From contig NZ_CP075371.1 in assembly GCF_018459925.1 (NCBI RefSeq), forward strand, positions 1,054,001 through 1,118,000: a DNA stretch of 64,000 nucleotides. Reading direction: 5' to 3'. Source of the stretch: Nocardioides aquaticus (lineage in GTDB: Bacteria; Actinomycetota; Actinomycetes; Propionibacteriales; Nocardioidaceae). Shown one piece after another: positions 37,204-45,886 of this stretch. The notes under the pieces are model-generated. The model did not search any database. It saw only the letters and a list, made by a program, of their open reading frames with translations, and had not been told where the DNA came from. Every line of letters starts with the position of its first letter. The stretch's first letter is position 1. The position numbers were made by a program, and so were the translations under genes.

Positions 37204-38079
37204 TCAGACCCGTCGGGCCTGGGCCTGCGAGAACAGGCCGCCCGGTTTGAGAGTCAGGATCAGCATCAGGATGGCCAGCGCCGCGAGCGGCACCAGCTGG
37301 GAGCCGACGTACCCCGACACCAGGGCCAGGGACAGGCCCAGGAGCAGGCCCCCGACGACGGCGCCGACCGGGCTGTCGAGCCCGCCCAGGACGGCCGCGA
37401 CGAAGCCGTAGACGACCACCGGGTCCATGTAGCCGGGGTGGACCAGGCCGCCGCCGGCGATGAGCAGTCCCGAGAGCGAGCCGACCACCGCGGCCAGGGC
37501 CCAGCCCAGGGTCAGCATCGAGCCGACCCGCACGCCGAGCAGCTTGGCGACCTCCTGGTTGAAGGCCGAGGCACGCATCTTCAGGCCCAGGTCGGTGAAG
37601 CGGAACAGCAGCAGCAGCAGGACCATCGTGACCGCGACCGCGGCGATGGTGAACAGGTTGGCCGGGCCGATGCCGATGGTGGTGCCGCCGACCTCGATCC
37701 CGCGGATGCTGAACGGGGCCGGGAACGAGCGGAACTGGCTGGAGAAGATGATCGCGGCCGCGGCGTGCAGGACCACGAACAGGCCCAGGGTCAGGATCAC
37801 CGGGTTGATGTGGGAGGTCTGGTCGACCCGGCGCACCAGCAGGAACTCCACGGCGGCGCCGAGGACGAGCCCGGCGAGGAGGGCCACCGCGCCGGCCACC
37901 CAGTAGGAGTAGCCGGCGTCGATCAGGTCCAGCGCGAGCAGGGTGGTCACCATGGCCATCGGGGCCTGGGCGAAGTTCACGATCCGCGTGGAGCGCCAGA
38001 TGAGCACGAGCGCCAGGGCGAAGGCGGCGTACACCGCACCGGTCGTCAGACCGCTCAGCAGGGTGTTGAGGAGCTGCAT
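37204..38079 (-). CDS. livH: Branched-chain amino acid-type ABC permease, LivH family
   Basis: 291 aa. LLSGLTTGAVYAAFALALVL, NFAQAPMAMVTTLLAL and the loop MRASAFNQEVAKLLGVRVG are LivH-like; VVYGFVAAVLGGLDSPVGAV lies near the C-terminus. It follows livF by 12 nt, with AGGAGGACCG before the ATG. It forms the transmembrane pore with LivM. Confidence 0.9.
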   Translation of the reverse strand: MQLLNTLLSGLTTGAVYAAFALALVLIWRSTRIVNFAQAPMAMVTTLLALDLIDAGYSYWVAGAVALLAGLVLGAAVEFLLVRRVDQTSHINPVILTLGLFVVLHAAAAIIFSSQFRSFPAPFSIRGIEVGGTTIGIGPANLFTIAAVAVTMVLLLLLFRFTDLGLKMRASAFNQEVAKLLGVRVGSMLTLGWALAAVVGSLSGLLIAGGGLVHPGYMDPVVVYGFVAAVLGGLDSPVGAVVGGLLLGLSLALVSGYVGSQLVPLAALAILMLILTLKPGGLFSQAQARRV

Positions 38080-38091
38080 CGATCGGTCCTC

Positions 38092-38796
38092 CTAGAATCC
38101 GAGGTAGGCGTGTCGGAGCGTGTCGTCGGCCGCGAGGCTCGCGGCGTCCTGGTCGGCCACGACGGCGCCCAGGTTGAGCACGACGCCGTGGTCGGCGATC
38201 GACAGCGCGCTGCGGGCGTTCTGCTCGACGAGCAGCACCGCGAGCCCCTCGCGGGCCACCAGGTCGCGCAGCAGGGAGAAGATCTGCGCCACGACCCGCG
38301 GCGCCAGCCCGAGCGACGGCTCGTCGAGCAGCAGCATCCTCGGGCGGGCCATCAGGGCCCGGCCGACCACCAGCATCTGGCGCTCGCCGCCGGACAGCAC
38401 GTGGGCGACCGCCGTACGGCGCTCCCCGAGCACGGGGAACAGGTCGAAGACGCGCTGCAGGTCGTCGCCGCGGACCTTGCCGCCCCGGCCGAGCCCACCC
38501 AGGCGGAGGTTCTCCTCCACGGTGAGCTCGGTGATCACGCCCCGGCCCTCGGGCACGTGGGACAGCCCCAGCCGGGGCATCTTCTCCGGCGCGGTGCCGA
38601 CCAGGTCGGTGCCGGCGAAGGTGGCCGTCCCCGAGGTCGGGCGCAGCAGGCCGGAGATCGTGCGGAGCAGCGTGGTCTTGCCGGCGCCGTTGGCGCCGAG
38701 GACGGCGGTGATCGCGCCCTCCTTCGCGGTGAAGGACACCCCGCGCAGGGCCTTGACGGGCCCGTAGCTGGTGGACAGCTCGTGCAGCTCGAGCAC
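38092..38796 (-). CDS. livF: ABC transporter ATP-binding protein, LivF family
   Basis: 234 aa, standard LivF length. Walker A GANGAGKTT near residue 34, signature LSGGERQMLVVGRAL, Walker B LLLDEPSLGLAP, switch His in LLVEQNARSAL region. It starts 1 nt after the livG stop. Confidence 0.93.
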   Translation of the reverse strand: MLELHELSTSYGPVKALRGVSFTAKEGAITAVLGANGAGKTTLLRTISGLLRPTSGTATFAGTDLVGTAPEKMPRLGLSHVPEGRGVITELTVEENLRLGGLGRGGKVRGDDLQRVFDLFPVLGERRTAVAHVLSGGERQMLVVGRALMARPRMLLLDEPSLGLAPRVVAQIFSLLRDLVAREGLAVLLVEQNARSALSIADHGVVLNLGAVVADQDAASLAADDTLRHAYLGF

Positions 38797-38797
38797 G

Positions 38798-39652
38798 TCA
38801 GGCCTCCGTCGGGGTCGCGGGGTCGGGGGACTCGTCGAGGTCGGCGACGTCGTCGCCGAGGTACGCCGCGACCACCGCGGGGTCCTGCTGGACCTCCGCC
38901 GGGCTGCCGTCGGCGATGACCCGGCCGAAGTCGAGCACGGTGATCCGGTCGCAGACCTTCATCACCAGGTCCATGTGGTGCTCGACGAGCATCACGGCCA
39001 TGTCGCCGGAGAGGCCGCCGATCAGGGTGGCGAGCTCGTCCATCTCCTCGCTGGACAGGCCGCTGGCGGGCTCGTCGAGGAGCAGGAGCGTCGGCTCGGC
39101 GACGAGCGCCCGGGCCAGGGCGACCCGCTTGCGCAGGGCGTACGGCAGGCTCGACGGGTAGCGGCGGGCGTGCTCGGCGATGCGGAGCCGCTCCAGGGCG
39201 ACCATCGCCCGCTGCCGCAGCCGGTCCTCGTCGCGGGTGGCGCCGGGCAGGGCGAGCATCGTGCCCAGGAACCCCGAGCGGCTGTGCCGGTCCGCGCCGA
39301 CCATGACGTTGTCGAGCACGCTCATCCGGTCGAAGAGCCCGAGGCCCTGCAGCGTGCGGGCCATGCCGTGCGAGGCCAGGCGGTGCGGCCGGAGGCGTGG
39401 GAGCACCTCGCCGCGTCGCACGACCTCGCCCTCGTCGGGGCGCAGGAAGCCGCAGGCCACGTTGAACAGGGTCGTCTTGCCCGCCCCGTTCGGGCCGATC
39501 ACGCCGTGGACCGTGTGCTCGGCGACCTGCAGGCCGGCACCGCTCAGCGCCGTCACCCCGCCGAAGCGCACGGTGACGTCGCGCAGCTCGAGGGCGGACG
39601 TGGCGGTCGTCGGGTCGGGGCTCGCGTGGGCGACCTTCTCGGATGCCGGCAT
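38798..39652 (-). CDS. livG: ABC transporter ATP-binding protein, LivG family
   Basis: 284 aa from an ATG with GGAGGA 5 nt upstream, the first gene of the operon. Walker A GPNGAGKTT and Walker B LLLLDEPASGLS are normal. The signature is the LivG-type variant LPYALRKRVALARAL rather than LSGGQ. A C-terminal BCA_ABC_TP_C-like end is present (VIADGSPAEVQQDPAVVAAY). N-terminal 18 residues are variable. Shares a 189-nt upstream region with the PucR gene. Confidence 0.92.
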   Translation of the reverse strand: MPASEKVAHASPDPTTATSALELRDVTVRFGGVTALSGAGLQVAEHTVHGVIGPNGAGKTTLFNVACGFLRPDEGEVVRRGEVLPRLRPHRLASHGMARTLQGLGLFDRMSVLDNVMVGADRHSRSGFLGTMLALPGATRDEDRLRQRAMVALERLRIAEHARRYPSSLPYALRKRVALARALVAEPTLLLLDEPASGLSSEEMDELATLIGGLSGDMAVMLVEHHMDLVMKVCDRITVLDFGRVIADGSPAEVQQDPAVVAAYLGDDVADLDESPDPATPTEA

Positions 39653-39740
39653 CCGCGTCCTCCGCTCGGTCGGGGGTGGGCAGGGGTGGTCGGGCCCGTC
39701 AGGGCGGTCTTGTGACGGGGACCACTCTGGTGAAGTGTCG

Positions 39741-39771
39741 GGCGCAGCGCATTGGGCGCAGCGCCTAGAAT
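39741..39771 (+). promoter_or_regulatory. Direct repeats and -10 upstream of the PucR-type gene
   Basis: GGCGCAGCGC occurs twice, at 39741-39750 and 39755-39764, 14 nt apart. TAGAAT (39766-39771) follows directly and is a good -10. The repeats occupy the -35 region, so they may be a regulator site for the PucR-type gene, the divergent liv operon, or both. Confidence 0.5.
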
Positions 39772-39841
39772 TGCCTGTCCGAGGCGGCGAAAGTGCCCCC
39801 GACTCTGGTCAGGGTTGTGCGCGGAGTGGGAACGTGCGTTC

Positions 39842-41062
39842 GTGCGCCCCGACCAGACCGCCCCGCCGCCCGACCCACGGGTGCGGGTGGAGAACGCCTG
39901 GGCGCTGCTGGCCGACCAGGCCGACGCGATCGCCGACGACATCACGCTGACGCTGTTCGAGCGCGACACCGAGATCTACGAGCGCTTCGGTCCCGAGCTG
40001 CGCGTCGACGTGCGGCAGAGCACCCGCGCGCACATCCGGCGCGGGCTGGGCGTGCTCAGCGGGGACCGGTCGCAGCTGGGCTCGGCCCGGGAGACCTGGC
40101 GCGAGACGGGCCGGCGGCGCGCACGCCAGGGCGTCCCCCTGGAGCTGGTCATCAACGCCTACATCACCGGCGCCCGCAAGCTGTGGGAGGCCCTGGTCGA
40201 GCGCTCGCGCACCGACCTGGTGGACGTGATCGACGCCGACATGCTGATCCGGGCCGGCAAGGCGGTGTGGACCAACCTGGACGTGCAGAACGGTGTCCTG
40301 ATCGAGGCCTACCACCGCGAGTCCGCCCGGCTGCAGCGGCAGGACCTCCACCGCCAGCAGGCCGTGATCGACGGGCTGCTCGAGGGGCGCGGCGCCGATC
40401 CCGACTTCGCCCGGGAGGCCCACCAGGCCCTCGGGGTCGGCCCGGACGACCCCGTCGCCTGCGTCGTGGTGCTCTCCGACGACTCGCCCGCCGACGCGCT
40501 CGCGCCGGCCGAGGACCGCCTCGACCGGGCCGGCGTGCACGCCTTCTGGCACCTGCGTGGCGGGGTCTACCTCGGGCTGCTCGCCGGACCCTTGCCGACC
40601 GAGGAGGACCTGGTCGAGATCTTCGCCGCCGCCGGCGCGGGACGGGTCGGGCTGGGGCGGTGCGCCGGGGGTGTCGCCGGGTTCGCGACCGCCTTCCAGC
40701 TCGCGACCCGGGCGGCCGAGACCCTGCCGCGCCAGGCCCGCGGCGTGGTCCCGGTCAGCGGGGCCCTGCCCGAGGTCCTGCTGGCCGGCAGCCCGCAGAT
40801 GGTGCCGCTTCTGCTCGCCGAGGCGCTCGGCCCGCTGCTGGCCCAGCCCGACCCGCAGGGCAGGACCCTGCTCGACACCCTCGCCGCGCTGCTGCGCCAC
40901 GACGGCTCCCCGACGCACGCCGCCGAGGAGCTCTACTGCCACCGCAACACCGTGATCTACCGGTTGCGCCAGATCGAGGACCTCACCGGCCGCACCCTCG
41001 CCGACCCCCGCGACAAGCTGCTGCTGACGCTGGCGATGATCGCCCGCGGCGCGGGGGAGTAG
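39842..41062 (+). CDS. PucR/CdaR-type helix-turn-helix regulator
   Basis: 406 aa if started at the GTG at 39842 (VRPDQTAPPPDPRVRVENAW); the frame is open up to 30 codons further upstream. The N-terminal half is helical (FERDTEIYERFGPELRVDVR, ARQGVPLELVINAYITGARK), like RsbRD-type N-domains seen in actinobacterial PucR proteins. The C-terminal HTH_30 domain is clear (LYCHRNTVIYRLRQIEDLTG, DPRDKLLLTLAM). It is divergent from the liv operon and probably controls it. The effector is unknown. Confidence 0.85.
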   Translation: MRPDQTAPPPDPRVRVENAWALLADQADAIADDITLTLFERDTEIYERFGPELRVDVRQSTRAHIRRGLGVLSGDRSQLGSARETWRETGRRRARQGVPLELVINAYITGARKLWEALVERSRTDLVDVIDADMLIRAGKAVWTNLDVQNGVLIEAYHRESARLQRQDLHRQQAVIDGLLEGRGADPDFAREAHQALGVGPDDPVACVVVLSDDSPADALAPAEDRLDRAGVHAFWHLRGGVYLGLLAGPLPTEEDLVEIFAAAGAGRVGLGRCAGGVAGFATAFQLATRAAETLPRQARGVVPVSGALPEVLLAGSPQMVPLLLAEALGPLLAQPDPQGRTLLDTLAALLRHDGSPTHAAEELYCHRNTVIYRLRQIEDLTGRTLADPRDKLLLTLAMIARGAGE

Positions 41063-41083
41063 CGGGGCCGGTGCCGGCGCAGG

Positions 41084-42235
41084 TCAGACGAACGCGCTGA
41101 TGCCCGTCTCGGCCCGCCCGATCAGCAGCTTCTGGATCTGGCTGGTGCCTTCGTAGAGCGTCATGACGCGCGCGTCGCGCAGGTACTTCGACGGGGGGTA
41201 CTCGTCGACGTAGCCGGCGCCGCCGTGCACCTGGATGGCCAGGTTGGCGGCCCGGACGGCGGCCTCGGAGGCGTACAGCTTGGCCTTGGAGGCGGCCACA
41301 CCGAAGGGCTCGCCGCGGTCGATCAGGTCGGCGCAGCGCCAGACCAGCAGGCGCGCGGCGTCGGCGTCCAGCGAGATGTCGGCGATCATGTCCTGCACCA
41401 TCTGGAAGCCGGCGATCTTGCGGCCGAACTGGGTGCGGGTGGTGGCGTACTCGACCGCGGACTCCAGGCAGCCCTGCACGATCCCGACGCAGCCGGAGGC
41501 GACGGCGAGACGGCCCTTGTCCAGGGTGCTCATCGCGATCTTGAAGCCCTGGCCCTCCTCGCCGAGCATCGCCGAGTGCGGCACGCGCACGTCGGCGAGG
41601 AACAGCTCGGCGGTGGCCTGGCCGCGCAGGCCGAGCTTGCCCTTGATCTCGCGGGCCTCGAAGCCCGGGGTGTCGGTCGGGACCAGGAAGGCGGTGACCC
41701 CCTTCGGTCCGTCGCCGCCGGTGCGCGCGAAGACCAGCGCGACGTCGGCCCAGGTGCCGTTGGTGATGTAGAGCTTCTGGCCGTTGATGACCCAGTCGTC
41801 GCCGTCCCGCTTCGCCCGCGAGGTCAGGTTGCCGGCGTCCGAGCCGGTGTCGGGCTCGGTGAGGCCGAAGCAGCCGAGCTTCGAGGCGGTCGCCAGCTGC
41901 GGCAGCCACTCCTGCTTCTGCTCCTCGGTGCCGTGGAAGAGGATCGACTTGCCGACCAGGCCGGAGGAGACCGAGACGATGCCGCGCAGGGCGGAGTCGG
42001 CGCGGCCGAGCTCCTCCATCCCGATCGCGTACGTCACGTAGTCGCCGCCGAGGCCGCCGTACTCCTCGGGGATGGTCAGGCCGAAGAAGCCGATCTCGGC
42101 CATCTTGGGCACGATGTCGAGGTCGACCGCCTCGCGGCGGTCCCACTCGATGCGGTGCGGGACGGCTTCCTTGTCGAGGAACTCGCGGGCGAGGTCTCGG
42201 AAGCTCTGCTGCTCGTCGCTGAGGCTCAGGTCCAT
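41084..42235 (-). CDS. Acyl-CoA dehydrogenase (canonical Glu present)
   Basis: 383 aa, starting MDLSLSDEQQSFRDLAREFL. It has the full ACAD fold: substrate/FAD segment CFGLTEPDTGSDAGNLTS, INGQKLYITNG, FGRKIAGFQMVQDMIAD, and the catalytic Glu in TLYEGTSQIQKLLIGRAE, the medium/short-chain position. It catalyses alpha,beta-dehydrogenation of acyl-CoA and passes electrons to ETF. It overlaps the upstream ACAD by 10 nt. It is the last gene of the minus-strand lipid operon that begins at 48539. Confidence 0.95.
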   Translation of the reverse strand: MDLSLSDEQQSFRDLAREFLDKEAVPHRIEWDRREAVDLDIVPKMAEIGFFGLTIPEEYGGLGGDYVTYAIGMEELGRADSALRGIVSVSSGLVGKSILFHGTEEQKQEWLPQLATASKLGCFGLTEPDTGSDAGNLTSRAKRDGDDWVINGQKLYITNGTWADVALVFARTGGDGPKGVTAFLVPTDTPGFEAREIKGKLGLRGQATAELFLADVRVPHSAMLGEEGQGFKIAMSTLDKGRLAVASGCVGIVQGCLESAVEYATTRTQFGRKIAGFQMVQDMIADISLDADAARLLVWRCADLIDRGEPFGVAASKAKLYASEAAVRAANLAIQVHGGAGYVDEYPPSKYLRDARVMTLYEGTSQIQKLLIGRAETGISAFV

Positions 42236-43413
42236 GAGGGGGATCCTCCCTGGTCGGGGTGGGGTGGCGGTAGGTCCACGAGGGTTGCCAGGTCGTCGCG
42301 GTGGGCGGCGGGGGAGCCGAGCACGAGCGCCCCGGCCCGGGCCCGCTTGAGGTGCAGGTGGCAGGGGTGCTCCCAGGTCATCCCGAGGCCGCCGTGGAGC
42401 TGCACGGCCTCCTCGGTCGCGTGCACCGCGACCTCGGAGCACCAGGACTGCGCGACGGCGGTGGCCACCGCCAGGTCCGGGTCGTCGGCGGCGAGGGCCG
42501 CGGCGGCGTACCGCGCGGTGGCGGTGGCCTGCTCGACCTCGGCGTAGAGGTCGGCCAGGCGGTGCTTGAGCGCCTGGTAGCCGCCCACCACGCGCCCGAA
42601 CTGCCGGCGCTGCTGGAGGTAGGCCACCGTGGTGGTCAGCGCCCAGGTCGCGGTGCCGGCCAGGGCGGAGGCGCCGAGCGCGGCGCCCGCGGCCAGCCCG
42701 GCGGACACGGCCGCGCGCGCGTCGCCGGGCAGCTCGGTGGCCGGTGCACGGTCGAGCCGTACGTCGGCCAGCGGGGCGGTCATGTCGAGCGAGACGACCG
42801 GGGCCACGTCGACGCCGGGGTCGCCCGGTCGGACCGCGACCAGCGCAGCCCCGTCCGCCCCGTCCGCCCCGTCCGCCCCGTCGGGCCCGGCGACCGGCAC
42901 CAGCAGCACCCCGGCCGGCACGCCGCCGGCGACTCCGGTCACGGAGCGGACGGACCCGCTGACGGTGCCGTCGTCGTGGCGCACGAGGGGGACCACGTCG
43001 TCGGCGCGGTGGAGGGTGGCGGGGACGAGGAGCGCCGCGGTCCCGCCCGCGGCCAGGTCGCCGAGCAGCCCGCCCGCGCCCAGGGCGGTCAGGGTGGTGG
43101 CGGCGACCACGGCCGAGGAGAGGTAGGGCACGGGGGCGGCGTGCCGGGCCAGCACGTCGAGCACCGCGGCGGCCTCCCGGGCTCCGGCCCCGGCGCCGCC
43201 GTGCTCCTCGGGGACGAGCAGCGCGGGCAGGCCGAGGTCGACCAGGGCGGTCCACAGCTCCCCGGCCAGCGACTCGTCGCCGTCGTAGGCGGCCGCGACC
43301 CGCGCGGGGGTGCAGCGCGCCGCGAGCGCCCGGTCCAGGCTGGCGCGGAGGTCCTCCTCGACGTCGTCGGGCAGCAGGACGAGGTCGGCGCCGGCGCCCG
43401 TGGTGGCGCTCAT
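42226..43413 (-). CDS. Acyl-CoA dehydrogenase-like protein, probable partner subunit
   Basis: 395 aa from the ATG at 43413, which overlaps the upstream stop (ATGA). N-terminal ACAD domain (LGLPALLVPEEHGGAGAGAR), a degenerate middle domain, and the C-terminal FAD segment FGRVVGGYQALKHRLADLYA, QLHGGLGMTWEHPCHLHLKR. It lacks the EGTxxIQ catalytic Glu motif and ends in a short tail. Actinobacterial ACADs of this type often form heterotetramers with an adjacent catalytic ACAD. The middle contains a GAD tripeptide repeat encoded by a 9-bp tandem repeat. Confidence 0.87.
   Translation of the reverse strand: MSATTGAGADLVLLPDDVEEDLRASLDRALAARCTPARVAAAYDGDESLAGELWTALVDLGLPALLVPEEHGGAGAGAREAAAVLDVLARHAAPVPYLSSAVVAATTLTALGAGGLLGDLAAGGTAALLVPATLHRADDVVPLVRHDDGTVSGSVRSVTGVAGGVPAGVLLVPVAGPDGADGADGADGAALVAVRPGDPGVDVAPVVSLDMTAPLADVRLDRAPATELPGDARAAVSAGLAAGAALGASALAGTATWALTTTVAYLQQRRQFGRVVGGYQALKHRLADLYAEVEQATATARYAAAALAADDPDLAVATAVAQSWCSEVAVHATEEAVQLHGGLGMTWEHPCHLHLKRARAGALVLGSPAAHRDDLATLVDLPPPHPDQGGSPSWT
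42849..42884 (-). repeat. 9-bp tandem repeat inside an acyl-CoA dehydrogenase gene
   Basis: CCCCGTCCG three times exactly, then CCCCGTCGG, on the plus strand. On the coding strand it encodes DGADGADGADGA. In frame, so copy-number change would add or remove three residues without a frameshift. Confidence 0.8.
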
Positions 43414-44612
43414 CGGGGCAGGTCCTTCCACGCGACGTCCTTGTCGACCCGGTGCTCCGACGGCAGGCCGAGGACCCGCTCGGCGATGATGTTGCGCAGC
43501 ACCTCCGAGGTGCCTCCCTCGATCGAGTTGCCCTTGGCCCGCAGGTAGCGGTAGCCGGTGTCGCGTCCGGTCATGTCGACCTGGTCGGGCCGGCGCAGGG
43601 TCCAGTCGTCGTAGCGCAGCCCGTCGTCGCCACGCAGCTCGACCTCCAGCGAGGACAGCTGCTGGGCCAGCCGGGCGAAGCCCAGCTTCATCGCCGAGCC
43701 CTCCGGCCCGGGCGCGCCCGCAGCCAGCTTCTGGGCCAGCCGCATGCCGGTCGTGCGCAGCGCCTCGGACTCGACCCAGAGGCGCAGCAGCCGCTGGTGG
43801 GCGTCGGCGGTGCGGTGCCCGGACGGGGCGGTGCGCCAGGCGTCGGCGACGACGCCGAGCATGCCGGCCTCGCGCGCAGCGCCGCTGCCGATGGCCACGC
43901 GCTCGCTCATCAGCGTCGCGTTGGCGACCTGCCACCCGGCCCCGACGTCGCCGAGCCGGTCGGCGTCGTCGACGACGGCGTCGGTCAGGAACACCTCGTT
44001 GAACTCCGCCTCGCCGGTGAGCTGGCGCAGCGGTCGGACCTCGACACCGGGCTGGCGCATGTCGAGGGCGAAGTAGGTCAGCCCGCGGTGCTTGGGGGCG
44101 TCCGGGTCGGTACGGGCCAGCAGCAGCGCCCGGTCGGCCAGGTGGGCCGAGGAGGTCCACACCTTCTGCCCGGTCACCCGCCAGCGGTCGCCATCAGGGA
44201 TGGCCCGGGTGGCCACCGCAGCCAGGTCGGAGCCGGCGCCGGGCTCGGAGAACAGCTGGCACCAGATCTCCCGACCGGTCCACAGCGGACGCAGGAGACG
44301 CTCCTGCTGCGCGGGGGTGCCGAACGCCAGGATCGTCGGCGCGGCCATGCCGAGGCCGATCCCGTTGCGGCGGGGGTCGTTGTCGGGCGCCCCGGCCGCG
44401 CCGAGGCGGTCGTCGACGACCGGCTGCAGCGCCCGCGGCAGGCCGAGCCCGCCGTGCCCCTCGGGCACGTGCACCCACGCCAGCCCGGCGTCGTAGCGGG
44501 CGTCGAGGAAGGCCTGCCGCTCGGTGGTCGCGGGGTCGTGCGCGGCCAGGAGGGCGTCGACCCGCGCCTCGAGGTCGGCCCGGTGGCCCGCGGCGGGACC
44601 GGCGGTGGTCAC
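43410..44612 (-). CDS. Acyl-CoA dehydrogenase family protein
   Basis: 400 aa from a GTG at 44612 overlapping the upstream stop (GTGA). ACAD landmarks are LFSEPGAGSDLAAVATRA, VTGQKVWTSSAHLADRALLL and the C-terminal KGNSIEGGTSEVLRNIIAER, VLGLPSEHRVDKD, a form common among mycobacterial FadE proteins. The catalytic base position is SIEGGTSEV, with Glu present in the expected loop. It starts with a region of about 40 residues (DPATTERQAFLDARYDAGLA) before the core. Coupled to both neighbours. Confidence 0.93.
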   Translation of the reverse strand: MTTAGPAAGHRADLEARVDALLAAHDPATTERQAFLDARYDAGLAWVHVPEGHGGLGLPRALQPVVDDRLGAAGAPDNDPRRNGIGLGMAAPTILAFGTPAQQERLLRPLWTGREIWCQLFSEPGAGSDLAAVATRAIPDGDRWRVTGQKVWTSSAHLADRALLLARTDPDAPKHRGLTYFALDMRQPGVEVRPLRQLTGEAEFNEVFLTDAVVDDADRLGDVGAGWQVANATLMSERVAIGSGAAREAGMLGVVADAWRTAPSGHRTADAHQRLLRLWVESEALRTTGMRLAQKLAAGAPGPEGSAMKLGFARLAQQLSSLEVELRGDDGLRYDDWTLRRPDQVDMTGRDTGYRYLRAKGNSIEGGTSEVLRNIIAERVLGLPSEHRVDKDVAWKDLPR

Positions 44613-45844
44613 GACAGCTTCGCCACCTGGCGCGCGATCTCGGCCTTGGCCAGCGAGTTTCGGTGCACCTCGTCGGGCCCGTCGGCGAAGCGGAGCGTGC
44701 GGATCCCGGCCATCTGCTCGGCGAGCGGGAAGTCCTGGGAGAGCCCGCCGGCGCCGTGCGCCTGGATGGCCTTGTCCAGGATCCACTCCACGGTGGCGGG
44801 GGTCGCGATCTTGATGGCCTGGATCTCGGAGTGCGCCCCGCGGTTGCCGACGGTGTCCATCAGCCACGCGGTCTTGAGCACCAGCAGGCGCAGCTGCTCC
44901 AGGCGGACGCGCGACTCGGCGATCCACTCGCGGATCACGCCCTGCTGGGACAGGGTCCGCCCGAAGGCGACCCGGCTGTCGACGCGCTGGCACATCAGGG
45001 TGATCGCCCGCTCGGCGACGCCGATCGAGCGCATGCAGTGGTGGATCCGGCCGGGGCCGAGGCGGGCCTGCGCGATCGCGAAGCCCTCGCCCTCGCCGCC
45101 GATCAGGTTCGACACCGGGACCCGGACGTCCTCGAAGCGCAGCTCGGCGTGCCCGCCGTGCTCGTGGTCGTCGTAGCCGAGGACGTGCATCGGGCGGACC
45201 ACGGTCAGCCCCGGGGTGTCGCGGGGGACCAGGACCTGGCTCTGCTGGCGGTGCCGCTCGGCCCCGGGGTCGGTCTTGCCCATCACGATCATGATCTCGG
45301 CGTCCGGGTTCATCGCCCCGGTGATCCACCACTTGCGGCCGTTGATGACGTACTCGTCGCCGTCGCGCACGATCGAGGTCGAGATGTTGGTGGCGTCCGA
45401 GGACGCCACGTCCGGCTCGGTCATCGCGAACGACGACCGGATCTCGCCGTCGAGCAGCGGGCGCAGCCAGCGCTCCTGCTGCTCGGGGGTGCCGAACATC
45501 GCCAGCACCTCCATGTTGCCGGTGTCCGGCGCCGCGCAGTTCAGCGCGGCGGGCGCGAGGAGGCCGTGGTGGCCGGTGATCTCGGCCAGCGGGGCGTACT
45601 GCAGGTTCGTCAGGCCGGCGCCGAGGTCGCCGTGCTCCTGGGGCAGGAACAGGTTCCACAGACCCCGCGAGCGGGCCTCGGCGCGCAGCTCGGCGAGGAC
45701 CGGGGCGCGGGACCACGCCCAGCGCTCCTCGCCGGTGCCGAGCTGCTCGTGGAAGACCGGCTCGGCGGGGACCACGTGGTTGTCCACGAAGTCCCAGAGC
45801 CGCTCCTGCAGGTCCTGGGTGGTGGCGTCGAGCTCGAAGTCCAT
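44609..45844 (-). CDS. ACAD10/11-like acyl-CoA dehydrogenase (LvaC-type)
   Basis: 411 aa, starting MDFELDATTQDLQERLWDFV. It has the ACAD11-family features: NCAAPDTGNMEVLAMFGTPE, FAMTEPDVASSDATNISTSI, INGRKWWITGAMNPDAEIMI, FGRTLSQQGVIREWIAESRV, and ADGPDEVH instead of the canonical EGTxxIQ loop. Family knowledge: mammalian ACAD11 and bacterial LvaC act after a kinase on 4-hydroxyacyl-CoA, converting 4-phosphoacyl-CoA to a 3-hydroxyacyl-CoA. The APH-fold kinase gene lies 42 nt upstream in the same direction, which supports that role. Confidence 0.9.
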   Translation of the reverse strand: MDFELDATTQDLQERLWDFVDNHVVPAEPVFHEQLGTGEERWAWSRAPVLAELRAEARSRGLWNLFLPQEHGDLGAGLTNLQYAPLAEITGHHGLLAPAALNCAAPDTGNMEVLAMFGTPEQQERWLRPLLDGEIRSSFAMTEPDVASSDATNISTSIVRDGDEYVINGRKWWITGAMNPDAEIMIVMGKTDPGAERHRQQSQVLVPRDTPGLTVVRPMHVLGYDDHEHGGHAELRFEDVRVPVSNLIGGEGEGFAIAQARLGPGRIHHCMRSIGVAERAITLMCQRVDSRVAFGRTLSQQGVIREWIAESRVRLEQLRLLVLKTAWLMDTVGNRGAHSEIQAIKIATPATVEWILDKAIQAHGAGGLSQDFPLAEQMAGIRTLRFADGPDEVHRNSLAKAEIARQVAKLS

Positions 45845-45886
45845 GGGGCTCCCTCGTCGGAGTGGGGTGAGGTGGGTGCGGGCGGG

